Origin: JACCZX01 sp963807155
GTDB lineage: Bacteria > Pseudomonadota > Gammaproteobacteria > Burkholderiales > Burkholderiaceae_F
Assembly (NCBI GenBank): GCA_963807155.1
Contig: CAWEAZ010000023.1
Location: forward strand, 1 to 64,000
Reading direction: 5' to 3'
DNA: 64,000 bases
Shown here: positions 1 through 9,170 of the stretch, piece by piece
Numbering within the stretch: position 1 is the first letter of the stretch
How the letters are laid out: each line of letters begins with the position of its first letter
Notes under the pieces: generated by a model
What the model was told of the DNA's origin: nothing
Databases searched by the model: none
What the model saw: the letters and a program-made list of their open reading frames with translations, nothing else
Position numbers and translations under genes: made by a program

Positions 1-335
1 TCGGGCTGCGCAACATGACGCACAAGGATGCGGCATTGGCAGAGATGCAGCGCGTGCTAAAGCCCGGCGGCCGATTACTCGTGCTGGAGTTTTCGCGTGT
101 TTGGCAGCCAATCGCCCCCATATACGACGCGTATTCGTTGAACGTATTGCCGTGGCTGGGCGAAAAGATTGCTAACGATGCCGAAAGTTACCGCTATCTC
201 GCCGAATCGGTGCGCATGCATCCACCACAAGACGAATTGGCCAAAATGATGGAACATGCTGGGTTCGATAGCGTCCAATGGTTCAATCTCACCGCCGGTG
301 TATGCGCACTGCACGTCGGCACGAAGTATGAGTAG
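1..335 (+). CDS. ubiE: Ubiquinone/menaquinone biosynthesis C-methyltransferase UbiE, C-terminal part
   Basis: SAM-dependent C-methyltransferase of the ubiquinone/menaquinone pathway; only the C-terminal ~110 residues lie in the window and the start is off the left edge. Visible are the late Rossmann-fold signature around MxRVLKPGGRLLVLEFS, the segment with YRYLAESVRMHPPQ, and the conserved ending GVCALHVGTKYE, all typical of UbiE. It is followed at short distance by a Tim44-like gene, ubiJ and ubiB on the same strand, which supports the assignment. Partial because of the window boundary, not because of decay. Confidence 0.93.
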   Translation, partial: GLRNMTHKDAALAEMQRVLKPGGRLLVLEFSRVWQPIAPIYDAYSLNVLPWLGEKIANDAESYRYLAESVRMHPPQDELAKMMEHAGFDSVQWFNLTAGVCALHVGTKYE

Positions 336-345
336 TGGAGGTCAC

Positions 346-1326
346 ATGAAACATTTCACAGCGAAGAGTCTGACTGCATTGATGATCGGCTTCGTCGCCG
401 CCACGTTTGCGTTTGATGCGGACGCGCAGCGCCGCTTTGGTGGGGGCAAGAACCTCGGACGGCAATCGGCGCCGGTCCAACAAAGACAGGCCACGCCGCC
501 GCAACAGCAGACCCCGCAGGCAGGCAATCAACAGCAGACCCCAGCCGCAGCGGCAGCGGCAGGTCCGGGCGCCGCAGCCGCAGCACCGCGCAGTCCATGG
601 CGTGGTGCGTTAATGGGGCTCGCCGCCGGTTTGGGCATCGCTGCCTTGGCGTCGTATCTCGGTTTCGGCGAAGCGCTGACGATGTTCCTGACGGTGCTGC
701 TGATCGGCATGGCGCTGTTGCTGATCGCGGGCTTTGTGATGCGGCGTATGCGCGGCGGCACACCGCAGCCCGCGTATGGAACCGCTGCCGGTCGCACGGA
801 TCCGAGCACAGGTTCACCGGGCACTTACAAACATGTCGGCTATGAGAGCGCTCCGGTGCCTGCGCGCAGTTCAGAAACTCCTTTTGTAGCGGGTGCACGT
901 CCCGGTTCGGCAATGGATCAGTTTGCGCGTGGTAATGGGGCGGCGGGCAGCGCGCCGTGGGGAATTCCGGCCGGTTTCGATAGCGCGGGGTTTCTGACTG
1001 CTGCCAAAGCGAACTACGTCAAGCTGCAACAGGCGTGGGACAGCGGAGATCTGGCCGAGCTATCCGAGTTCACGAGCAACGATATGTTTATCACGCTGAC
1101 GCACGAGCTGCGCGCGCGCGGCGGAAAGTCGACGACGGAAGTCGTGACACTCGATGCCGATTTATTGGGTATCGAATCGACCGCCGATGAGCACATCGCG
1201 AGCGTGAAGTTCGACGGCACGTTAAAGGTCGATGGCGAGGTTGAACGCGTTTCCGAGGTGTGGAATCTGGCCAAACCTGTGCGCGGCGGCGGTTGGGTGC
1301 TGGCAGGCATACAACAGCTTGCGTAA
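346..1326 (+). CDS. Tim44-like domain membrane protein
   Basis: Predicted 326-residue protein. The ATG at 346 is preceded by GGAG and gives an N-terminal signal-like segment ending in DADAQ at about residue 28. It is followed by a Q/P/A-rich low-complexity linker, two close hydrophobic segments around residues 86-130, and a C-terminal Tim44/Mba1-like domain (about 210-326, starting near FLTAAKANYVKLQQAWDSGD). A longer reading frame from 256 overlaps ubiE and lacks the signal at its start, so I reject it. Its position between ubiE and ubiJ is, as I recall, common in betaproteobacteria, but the bacterial role of this family in ubiquinone synthesis or membrane biology is not established. Confidence 0.85.
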   Translation: MKHFTAKSLTALMIGFVAATFAFDADAQRRFGGGKNLGRQSAPVQQRQATPPQQQTPQAGNQQQTPAAAAAAGPGAAAAAPRSPWRGALMGLAAGLGIAALASYLGFGEALTMFLTVLLIGMALLLIAGFVMRRMRGGTPQPAYGTAAGRTDPSTGSPGTYKHVGYESAPVPARSSETPFVAGARPGSAMDQFARGNGAAGSAPWGIPAGFDSAGFLTAAKANYVKLQQAWDSGDLAELSEFTSNDMFITLTHELRARGGKSTTEVVTLDADLLGIESTADEHIASVKFDGTLKVDGEVERVSEVWNLAKPVRGGGWVLAGIQQLA

Positions 1327-1345
1327 CGCATGTCGATGGAATCCG

Positions 1346-1368
1346 GAGGGCGCTGCGGCGCCCTCTTT
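1346..1368 (+). terminator. Rho-independent terminator after the Tim44-like gene
   Basis: A perfect 8-bp inverted repeat, GAGGGCGC / GCGCCCTC, with a four-base loop is followed by a short T tract. It sits 20 bases after the Tim44-like stop and ends 15 bases before the ubiJ start, so it may attenuate read-through rather than fully separate ubiJB from ubiE. Confidence 0.7.
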
Positions 1369-1382
1369 CACTTCGGCCACTG

Positions 1383-1964
1383 ATGATTGATCAGCTAGCG
1401 AACTCGGCGGCAATCGCGCTGCTTAACCGCACGTTGGCGCACGAGCAGTGGGCGCGCGACAAGCTGGCACCGTTCGCAGGGCGGAGCGCCCGCTTCGACG
1501 CAGCACCGTTTGCGTTGACGCTGCAGGTAACCGACGATGGCACGTTCGCAGTGGCTGACAAAGGCGAGCCCGCAGTCACTATTGGAGTTGCACTTTCTTC
1601 GTTGCCGCTTGCGATGTTGGACCCGCAAGCAGCGATGAAGGACGTGCGTCTTAGCGGTGATGCCGAGTTTGCGCAGGCCCTCGCATTCGTGCTGCAGAAC
1701 CTGCGGCCCGAGCCGGAAGAAGAGCTGTCGCGCTTTATCGGCGACGCGGCTGCGCAACGCTTGGTTGGCTTCATGCGCGCAAGCGCGTCCCAGTGGAAGC
1801 AAATAGCCGAGAACATGCTCGACAACACTGCGCACTACGTCGTGACCGAGAACCCGATGGTGGTCGGCCGCGACGACCTCGAAAACTTCAATCAGGACGT
1901 CAATCATTTACGCGACGCGGTGGCGCGGATTGAAAAGCGAATCGATCTGTTGGTGCGTGCGTAG
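1383..1964 (+). CDS. ubiJ: Ubiquinone biosynthesis accessory factor UbiJ (SCP2 domain)
   Basis: 193-residue protein with an SCP2 sterol-carrier-like N-terminal domain (about residues 15-115; GDAEFAQALAFVLQNLRPE fits the SCP2 lipid-binding fold) and a C-terminal helical region ending in a short coiled coil (LRDAVARIEKRIDLL). UbiJ is a non-catalytic factor of the soluble Ubi complex that binds lipophilic ubiquinone intermediates. Placement directly before ubiB, as in the enterobacterial ubiEJB operon, supports the call. The ATG at 1383 is chosen because it gives the usual family N-terminus; the longer frame from 1260 runs through the terminator hairpin and into the preceding gene. Confidence 0.9.
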   Translation: MIDQLANSAAIALLNRTLAHEQWARDKLAPFAGRSARFDAAPFALTLQVTDDGTFAVADKGEPAVTIGVALSSLPLAMLDPQAAMKDVRLSGDAEFAQALAFVLQNLRPEPEEELSRFIGDAAAQRLVGFMRASASQWKQIAENMLDNTAHYVVTENPMVVGRDDLENFNQDVNHLRDAVARIEKRIDLLVRA

Positions 1965-2008
1965 CGCCGAGCCGTAGTCAGCCGTCGTACACCCTACAAT
2001 CGCCGCCC

Positions 2009-3559
2009 ATGCGGCTCCTGCGCCTTATTCGCATCCTGGCGGTCGTCTGGCGCTACCGCCTTGATGAAATCGTCGTAACGAGTTTAAAAAATCGAGCGCT
2101 GGTGCGGCTGGTCGATTGGACGACCTTCGGCGCACCGCGAGAGCCCCGTGCGGTTCGGCTGCGTCGCGCTCTCGAAGATCTCGGTCCGATTTTCGTCAAG
2201 TTCGGGCAGGTGCTGTCGACACGGCGCGATCTGTTGCCACCTGATATAGCCGACGAGCTCGCGCGGCTGCAGGATCGCGTACCGCCTTTTGCGTCCGAGA
2301 TTGCGATGCGCGAGATCGAGCGCGGCTTGCGTCGGCCGATCAATGCGGTGTTTTCGTCGTTTGACCGCGAGCCGGTAGCGTCGGCGTCGATAGCGCAGGT
2401 GCACTTCGCGATGCTGAAAGAAGGTGCGCACGCCGGCAAGGAGGTCGCCGTGAAGGTGTTACGGCCGAACATGCTGCAGGCGATCGAAAGAGATTTGTCT
2501 CTACTCGATACCGCGGCGCGCCTGGTTGAACGCCTGTGGCGTGACGGCAAGCGCCTACGACCACGCGCAGTCGTCAAGGAATTCGACCGCTATCTGCACG
2601 ACGAGCTTGATTTGATGCGCGAAGCAGCGAACGCGTCGCAACTGCGACGCAACTTTGCTGGCTCACCGCTCTTCCTCGTGCCTGAGATGTACTTTGACTA
2701 CTGCAGCGATAACGTGCTGGTCATGCAGCGCATGACCGGAATTCCTATCAGCCGCATGGATCGGTTGTTGGAAGCGGGCATCGACATCCAGAAGCTGTCG
2801 CGTGACGGCGTCACGATCTTTTTCACGCAGGTCTTTGATCATGCGTTCTTTCACGCCGACATGCATCCCGGCAACATTCTGGTCGGCACCGAAGGCGAAG
2901 ATTTCAACAAGTACATTGGGCTCGACTTCGGCATCGTCGGAACGTTGAGCGAGAGCGACAAGAATTATCTGGCGCAGAACTTTCTCGCGTTCTTTCAGCA
3001 CGACTACAAGCGTGTCGCCGAGTTGCATATCGAATCGGGCTGGGTGCCCGAAGACACCCGCGTCGATGAGTTGGAAAACGCGGTGCGCGCGTGTTGCGAG
3101 CCGGTGTTCGACAAACCGCTCAAGGACATCTCGCTCGGCCAGGTTCTGTTGCGGCTGTTCCAGGCGTCGCAGCGCTTTAACGTCGAAGTGCAGCCGCAAC
3201 TTGTTTTGTTGCAGAAGACGTTGCTTAACATCGAAGGCCTCGGCCGCCAGCTTGATCCCGAGCTCGATCTGTGGAAAACCGCGAAGCCGTTTCTCGAGCG
3301 CTGGATGGAAGATCAAGTGGGCTGGCGCGGTATGGAAGCTCGCTTGAAGCGCGAGGCGATGCAATGGACGTATCTGCTGCCGCAGCTGCCGCGCCTAATG
3401 CACACTGCGCTGACCCGGCATGGCGATGCTGACCGGCTGATTGAGGAGGTGCGCATGCTGCGACGTGAGCAACAGCGCACGAACAACTGGTATGCCGCGG
3501 CGACGTTTCTGTTGCTGCTGGTGGTTGCGCTGGCGGGTTGGGCCGTGTGGCGCGCCTGA
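2009..3559 (+). CDS. ubiB: Ubiquinone biosynthesis regulatory protein kinase-like UbiB
   Basis: 516 residues, normal length for the family. UbiB is an ABC1/ADCK-type atypical kinase-like ATPase needed for aerobic ubiquinone synthesis, acting at the inner membrane. Visible motifs are the family signature KFGQ (FVKFGQVLSTR), an alanine-rich nucleotide loop (ASASIAQVH), the ion-pair lysine region (VAVKVLRP), the catalytic segment FFHADMHPGNILV and the metal-binding LDFG. The C-terminus carries one hydrophobic hairpin (ATFLLLLVVALAGWAVW) anchoring the protein. It follows ubiJ by 44 bases, as in the ubiEJB arrangement. No frame damage. Confidence 0.97.
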   Translation: MRLLRLIRILAVVWRYRLDEIVVTSLKNRALVRLVDWTTFGAPREPRAVRLRRALEDLGPIFVKFGQVLSTRRDLLPPDIADELARLQDRVPPFASEIAMREIERGLRRPINAVFSSFDREPVASASIAQVHFAMLKEGAHAGKEVAVKVLRPNMLQAIERDLSLLDTAARLVERLWRDGKRLRPRAVVKEFDRYLHDELDLMREAANASQLRRNFAGSPLFLVPEMYFDYCSDNVLVMQRMTGIPISRMDRLLEAGIDIQKLSRDGVTIFFTQVFDHAFFHADMHPGNILVGTEGEDFNKYIGLDFGIVGTLSESDKNYLAQNFLAFFQHDYKRVAELHIESGWVPEDTRVDELENAVRACCEPVFDKPLKDISLGQVLLRLFQASQRFNVEVQPQLVLLQKTLLNIEGLGRQLDPELDLWKTAKPFLERWMEDQVGWRGMEARLKREAMQWTYLLPQLPRLMHTALTRHGDADRLIEEVRMLRREQQRTNNWYAAATFLLLLVVALAGWAVWRA

Positions 3560-3654
3560 TGCCGTTGAGATCTTTGACGTATTAGGACGTGCACGCAATT
3601 GACGTAAATCATGACTTCGCTACTGTCCAACTCGACAAACACACTTCTTTCCAA

Positions 3655-5693
3655 ATGGAACTTCTGCTCCGATCGATTCGCTGCGCGCTTTGCATAGCGC
3701 TCGCGCTTGTATTGACGGCGTGCGGGGGCGGCGGCGATTCGAACACCGCGCCGGTGCCCGCTCCTCCGCAGTCGGCGGCTTTTGCGCCAAGGACATGCAG
3801 CGGTACCGAAGCATTTTCGGTCTTGGCCGATGTGAGCGTGATGGTCGGCAAGGCCGCTGGTGCAGTAGTGGCCGGTTGCAGCGGCCCGATCAGCAGTGTG
3901 CAATGGACGCAAACGGAGGGGCCTAGCGTCTCGCTGCTATCGGCGAAGACGCAGGCAATCAGCTTTGAGCCGCCGAGCGCCGGCACATATAGTTTCACTG
4001 TCAGCTTTCTTGACGCAGCTGGAGCTCAGCAGACAGCAAGCGTCAGCGTCAATGCGGTCGCGCCGTCGACACCGGTCGCGGTGTTGGTACGTGTCGACCA
4101 CGCAGCGCGCGCGGGCGGAAACGTATCTTTGCGTGCGTGGCCGGCATTGGCGTCTGGTGAAACCAACACATGGGCGCAGATCTCCGGCCCAACAGTAACG
4201 CTCGAGCGAGCGACCCCGACCGCGTTTTATTCATTGCGCCCCAGGTCACGCGCGATAGCGCGCTCGTTTTCCGCGTGACGCGCCGCGCGGCCAGCGGCGC
4301 GATCGACACTGACGATGCTTACGTGCTGGTCGAAAACTACGCACAAGCGCCGCCGGATCCGAGCGGCAGCTTGCCGTTCGTGTTCAGCGACCTGCACGTA
4401 TCACGCACCTATCCGTATCGAGCGGGCGGTCCATTAGCGGGTGTGCTCGTACGCTGTACCTACGAAGCCAACTTGCAATACACCGGCGGCGCGACCAATT
4501 TGTGCCCGCTGTCGGCGCTGCCGTTCTTGCACGAGACAACGGCAGGTGCCGTGCCGACAGTCGACCAGATCATGGATCGCGTTGTTGTGTCGCACGACTG
4601 GATGGGTGAAACATTCGAGCAGCTGCTGCGGACGCAGGCTTCACAGGACATGCTGCGGCTGTTCAATGGCGTTACCGCGATCGTAATCGGCGCACAGGTG
4701 AGGCCAAGCTTCTACTACGCGTTGACCGGCGCAATCTATCTGGACGCGGAAAATTTCTGGCTGACCGCCGCGCAGCGCGATGTGATCAATGAAGCGCCGG
4801 ACTTTCGCTCAGATTTCGATCGCGACCTGATGTATTCCGGCGTCTGGCGCTACACACAGAACAATCAAAATATTTTTCTGCCGTTTCCTGCGACGTCGAG
4901 AATTTCGCGCGATATTTCCTATCTGCTCGCCGAAGCGGGCTGGCTGCTCTATCACGAGCTCGCGCACGCATCGGACTTCCTGCCGCCTTCAGTCCGAGCT
5001 TCGCTAAACAGTTCGTTGTCCGCCTGGGGCAATATTTCACCGCGCTATCAGGCGGGGCAGCTGCCGTCGGACCAGATGTCGGCAAGTTTTCCGCTGCAAT
5101 CGACCCAACTGGCGGGCCTGGCGCAGGTGAAATTCTTCGGTGCCACCGCCGATGCGACGCAGCGCGGGTATACGCCGAACGATGTAGCCAATTTCTTCGC
5201 GGCCGATCGTGCAACAGACGAGTACAACTACTCGACCACGCGTGAAGACCTTGCGATGACGTTTGAAGAATTCATGATGGTGCGCAATCACATGTGGCGC
5301 CGTGACGTGGCGATCACCGACAAGATCGGACCCGCTACAACGAGCTCGAACCTGATCGTTCGCTTCGGGCAGCGCGGGCGCATCGGTGAAGCGGCGATCA
5401 AGCCGCGCGCGCAGCTGGCGGTGCAGGAGTTGGCGCCTTGGGTGCTGCAGGCTGATCCGAATGCGGTGACGAGCTTGCCGGCGCCGATCGCGATGCGCGC
5501 CGGAGACTCCTGGGCGAGCAATTTGGTCGTTCCCGCGCCGCCTGGCGGATTGTTAGCGCCGCTGGCGCTCCGCACGCCGCTCGACTTTGTCTCCGACCGT
5601 GCGTTGCTGGCACGCGCAGTCGTCGGACCTCACGGTCATGGCCACTGGACACCCAATGAACGCTGGTTGAAACGAACGGGGACGAGCCGATGA
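3655..5693 (+). CDS. Putative zinc-metallopeptidase-like lipoprotein (one frameshift)
   Basis: About 680 residues once the frame is repaired. The ATG at 3655 starts a lipoprotein signal with lipobox LTAC followed by a glycine run, so the mature protein should be lipidated. Residues about 50-230 look like two Ig/PKD-type beta domains (repeated GTYSFTV, TWAQISGPTVTL). The C-terminal half contains LLYHELAHASDF at about 4944-4979, an HExxH motif with a nearby Asp as in gluzincin/aspzincin-like metallopeptidases. The frame changes near 4220 inside a C-rich stretch: the upstream frame ends at 4278 while the downstream frame continues with VLFIAPQVTRDSALVF. I do not recognise a named family; the peptidase function is inferred from the motif only. 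Confidence 0.7.
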
Positions 5694-6616
5694 GCGCGTG
5701 CCTGGAAATTATGTGCGGCAACTGGCGTCGGGGTCTCACCGCTTCGTTGCTCGGTCTCGTCAGCTTGCTTGCGGCGAGCTCCGCCTGCGGTCAATCACCG
5801 TCGGTCGCATCCACCGATCGTGGTCTGTTCTGGAAGGTCGAGAAAGACGGACGGACGAGCTATCTCTTGGGCACCGTGCACGCATGGAAGCGCGAGTGGC
5901 TGCCGCTTAACCCAATGATCGAAAAAGCGTTTGCGGACTCCAAGACGCTTGCGGTTGAAGTCGACGCTGCGAAGATGGATATCGCCGGCGCCATGCAGCG
6001 AATGATGCTGGCAGGCAACGAAACCCTCGAAACGCGGCTTGGCAAATCACTGTACGACCAAACCGCAGCGGAAGCCGCCAAGCTCCAAGTACCCGAGGCG
6101 GCAATTGCGAAGGTGAAGCCGTGGGGCGCGATGTTGATTCTGGCCGCGATCAAACTGCAGCAACTGGGCTTTAGCCCTGACGCCGGAATCGACAACTACC
6201 TGATTCAGAAAGCTAACGCAGGCGGCAAGCGAGTAGTCGAGTTGGAGTCGGGTGAAGGGCAGCTGGCGATGTTGGACGGCTTGAGCGCGCGACTGCAGAA
6301 GGCGATGTTGACTGACTTCCTCGACAATATGGAGGGCACGCGGCAGATCATCGGTGACATCGTCAGCGCCTGGAAAAAAGGTGACGCCGACGGCGCTTTC
6401 AAGCTGAATCAGAAGGGCTTCAACGATCCGGAAGCCAAGCGTGAGTTCGACGACAAGTTTCTGTATCAGCGCGACGTGGCGATGACTCGCAAGATCGAAG
6501 AGTTGCTGCGGCAGCCCGGGCCACATTTCATCGCGGTCGGGTCGTTGCATCTGGTGGGGCCGAAAAGCATTGTCGAGCAGCTCAAGGCCAAGGGCTTTCG
6601 CGTCGAGCAGATCTAG
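5690..6616 (+). CDS. TraB/GumN family protein
   Basis: 308 residues with an N-terminal hydrophobic signal segment (about residues 14-36, followed by SACGQS), so it is probably exported. The family pattern is clear: GLFWKVEKDGRTSYLLGTVH at the mature N-terminus, a helical middle with DAGIDNYLIQKA and VVELES, and the C-terminal metal-binding-like segment FIAVGSLHLVGP. TraB/GumN members share a Tiki-like metalloprotease-type fold, but the bacterial substrates are mostly unknown. The ATG overlaps the stop of the preceding lipoprotein gene by four bases (ATGA), suggesting translational coupling. Confidence 0.88.
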   Translation: MSACLEIMCGNWRRGLTASLLGLVSLLAASSACGQSPSVASTDRGLFWKVEKDGRTSYLLGTVHAWKREWLPLNPMIEKAFADSKTLAVEVDAAKMDIAGAMQRMMLAGNETLETRLGKSLYDQTAAEAAKLQVPEAAIAKVKPWGAMLILAAIKLQQLGFSPDAGIDNYLIQKANAGGKRVVELESGEGQLAMLDGLSARLQKAMLTDFLDNMEGTRQIIGDIVSAWKKGDADGAFKLNQKGFNDPEAKREFDDKFLYQRDVAMTRKIEELLRQPGPHFIAVGSLHLVGPKSIVEQLKAKGFRVEQI

Positions 6617-6736
6617 GAAGCTCTGCAAAACTACTGCGCGGGCCAATCTTGGGCCTCCGGTGCTCAACGTACCGCTCGTACGCCTCCGCTCCTCGGCCCG
6701 ACCTTGACCCACTCGCTACGTTTTTCAGAAGCTTCC
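6616..6736. repeat. Large imperfect palindromic intergenic element
   Basis: About 120 bases immediately after the gumN-like stop form a long imperfect palindrome: outer arms GGAAGC...TGCAAAAC and GTTTTTCA...GCTTCC, inner arms GGGCCAATCTTGGGCC against GGCCCGACCTTGACCC, and a GTAC/GTAC core. The shape and the conserved ends resemble repeated intergenic palindromes I associate with betaproteobacterial genomes. Only one copy is in this window. It may act as a transcription terminator for the gene before it. Confidence 0.5.
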
Positions 6737-6803
6737 CTTTCCTGCGCGAAGCTGCTTCATAATGCGCGCCGTTTTCCCTTGCCAGTACTGACGGCCCGAA
6801 GCT

Positions 6804-8229
6804 ATGACATTGCTCGGCTTTATCGCGCTGTATCTGATCGCATCGATCGGTATCGGCGTCTACGCCGCGACTCGCGTTAGAAATACTGCGGACTATGCAC
6901 TGGCGGGGCGTTCGTTGCCGCTGTTCGTCATCGTCGCCACCACGTTTGCGACATGGTTCGGTTCCGAGACCGTGCTTGGCATTCCGTCAAAGTTCGTCGA
7001 GGGGGGATTTCGCAACACCGTCGAAGATCCGTTCGGTGCGGGCCTATGCCTCGTCCTCGTTGGGATGTTCTTCGCACGCAAGCTGTACAACATGGATCTG
7101 TTGACGATCGGCGATTTTTATCGGCGCCGTTACGGCCGCGGTGTCGAGATTTTCAGCTCGATCGTGATTCTGATTTCTTATCTCGGGTGGGTCGCGGCGC
7201 AAATTACCGCGCTTGGGCTGGTGTTCAATCTGCTGTCGGCCGGTGGCATCAGCGTGGCTTGGGGCATGGTGCTCGGTACGGTGATCGTGCTCGTGTACAC
7301 ATTGTTCGGCGGCATGTGGTCAGTCGCGCTGACCGACACGTTCCAGATGGTGATCATCATCGTCGGCCTATCGCTGATCGCGATCTTTGCGGCCGATCAG
7401 GCGGGCGGTGCCGGCAAAGTGATCGAGTACGCGCAATCGCGCGAGATGTTCCGGTTCTTTCCAGACGGCGGAGCGCGCGAGTGGCTGTTCTGGACCGGCG
7501 CGGCGATCACGATCATGATCGGCTCGATTCCGCAGCAGGACGTGTTTCAGCGCGTGATGTCGGCGAAGGACGCTGACACGTCGGTCAAGGGCCCGATCAT
7601 CGGCGGCATCTCGTACATGGTGTTCGCGTTGGTGCCGATCTTTATCGGGCTCTCTGCATTTCTGGTGATGCCAGAGGCGGCCAACGCATTGCTGAAAGAA
7701 GACTCGCAAAAAATCCTGCCGACGCTTGGTGATGGAGCACATGCCCGTGTGGCTGCAGGTCGCGTTCTTCGGCGCGCTGCTGGCGGCGATCATGTCAACC
7801 GCATCGGCCACGTTGCTTGCACCTTCGACGACGTTCGTCGAAAACGTGCTGAAGAACTTCGTCAAGATGACCGACAAGCAGGAACTGCTGTACATGCGAT
7901 TGACGGTGGTCGCATTCACCGCATGCGTGCTGATCTATTCGATCATCATGATCGGCACGCCGATCTACGAGCTGGTTTCGAAGGCGTATCAGTTTCCGGT
8001 CGTCGGCGCGTTCTGGCCGCTGGTGTGCGGGCTTTACTGGCGGCGCTCGACGACGCCGGGTGCGATCTCGTCGATCATCCTCGGCATGGGCACGTGGGCA
8101 CTACTGGAATTCACGCCGCTCGGGCAACAGTTCCCGCCCGTGCTCGGAGGATTTTTGATGGCGGCAGTTGGAATGTTCGGCGGTTCGCTGCTATCAGCGC
8201 CAGCGCCGCGTGCTCAGGTTGCCGAGTAG
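6804..8229 (+). CDS. Sodium:solute symporter family transporter (one frameshift)
   Basis: About 474 residues with roughly 12-13 hydrophobic segments. The N-terminus carries the SSS pattern YALAGRSLPLFVI...TWFGSETVLGIPSKF, followed by DLLTIGDFYRRRYG and, in TM segments, LGWVAAQITALGLVF and TLFGGMWSVALTDTFQM, all characteristic of the family. The frame changes by +1 near 7727, where a run ending LPTL continues in another frame as VMEHMPVWLQVAFFGALLAAIMSTASATLLAPST, which is the conserved SSS core. The substrate cannot be deduced. The gene stands alone on the plus strand and converges on the DUF6279 gene. Confidence 0.85.
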
Positions 8230-8238
8230 GCGCACTAG

Positions 8239-9142
8239 CTAACCGGCTTGCGCCGCGAGCGCCCTGAAATCCTGCGCGTAGTCGTTCAGTTTCTTGTCGA
8301 GTGCGGCACGTTGTTCGGGCGTCGCGTGATTAATTAATTGTGCGATCAACTCGGCGCTGCCACGCCGGTACGACTCGGCGCGGGCGCGGCGCTCGGCTTC
8401 TGGTGCCACATTGAGATGCGTGAAATAGGTACGCAGCCAGCGTGCGGCAACCTCTTCGGTGGGGCGATCTGCCTGAATCTTGCGCAGTAGCGCTGAGGAA
8501 CTCGCGCTGGCGACGCTCGCGCTCATCGATCCACCATGTCGCATCGGTGGGCCGGTTCGCCAACGACTTGCGGATGATCTCTTTCTGCTCGTCCGTGAGT
8601 TTGCCGAACCAAGATTCCGCGCGCTCGCCATACTTCTTGGCCCTTTCGGCGCCGGAGTCTTTTTCAAGGCGAACAAATTCGCGGCGGGCCTTCGTAGCAT
8701 CGTTGGCGGTCTTCTTGGCGGCGCGGTCGATTTGTTCCGGCGACAGACTCAGCGCGAGGTGCGCGATATCGGGTGCCGCCTTGTCGGCCGCCGTCATCAT
8801 CCGCGCGTTCAGTTGTTGGTTGAAATCCATCACATCGGCGGCGGTGATGCGGCCACCGAGCTTCGCGCGCGTCTTGTCGATAAACGCGACGTAATCGCGC
8901 AACTGCGTTGTGCGATGCCAGGCGAGCAGCGCATTGACCCGCTCCTTGACCGTCTGCTCTTGCTCGTCGGTCAAATCCAGGTAGCCATCCAGTTGAAGCA
9001 GCGCCAGCGTGTCGGCGTTGTTGTAGCCGATCTTTATCGCTGCGCAGCTTGCTAACGACACCGCAAAGGCGGCAATTGCCGCCAGACGACTAACGCGCCC
9101 GGCGGTAGAACCGGTTATCGGTGAACTAGAATCGTTGCGCAA
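8239..9142 (-). CDS. DUF6279 family lipoprotein (one frameshift)
   Basis: About 300 residues after repair. The N-terminus has a lipoprotein signal (hydrophobic stretch then LASC), followed by the family hallmark IKIGYNNADTLALLQLDGYLDLT and a long charged all-helical domain (WHRTTQLRDYVAF, LTDEQKEIIRKSLANRP). The frame changes near 8497: the upstream frame ends after RERRQREFL, the downstream one continues ALLRKIQADRPTEEV to the stop at 8239. The family is a group of periplasmic or outer-membrane lipoproteins without known function. It diverges from glmU, with 28 bases between starts. Confidence 0.8.
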
Positions 9143-9170
9143 TCGGACCTCCGCTCATTACCCAAACCGC

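Noticed and set aside
2663..3364. 233-codon open frame on the minus strand
   Set aside because: Fully antisense to ubiB, whose protein is complete and conserved; long antisense frames are expected in GC-rich codon-biased DNA.
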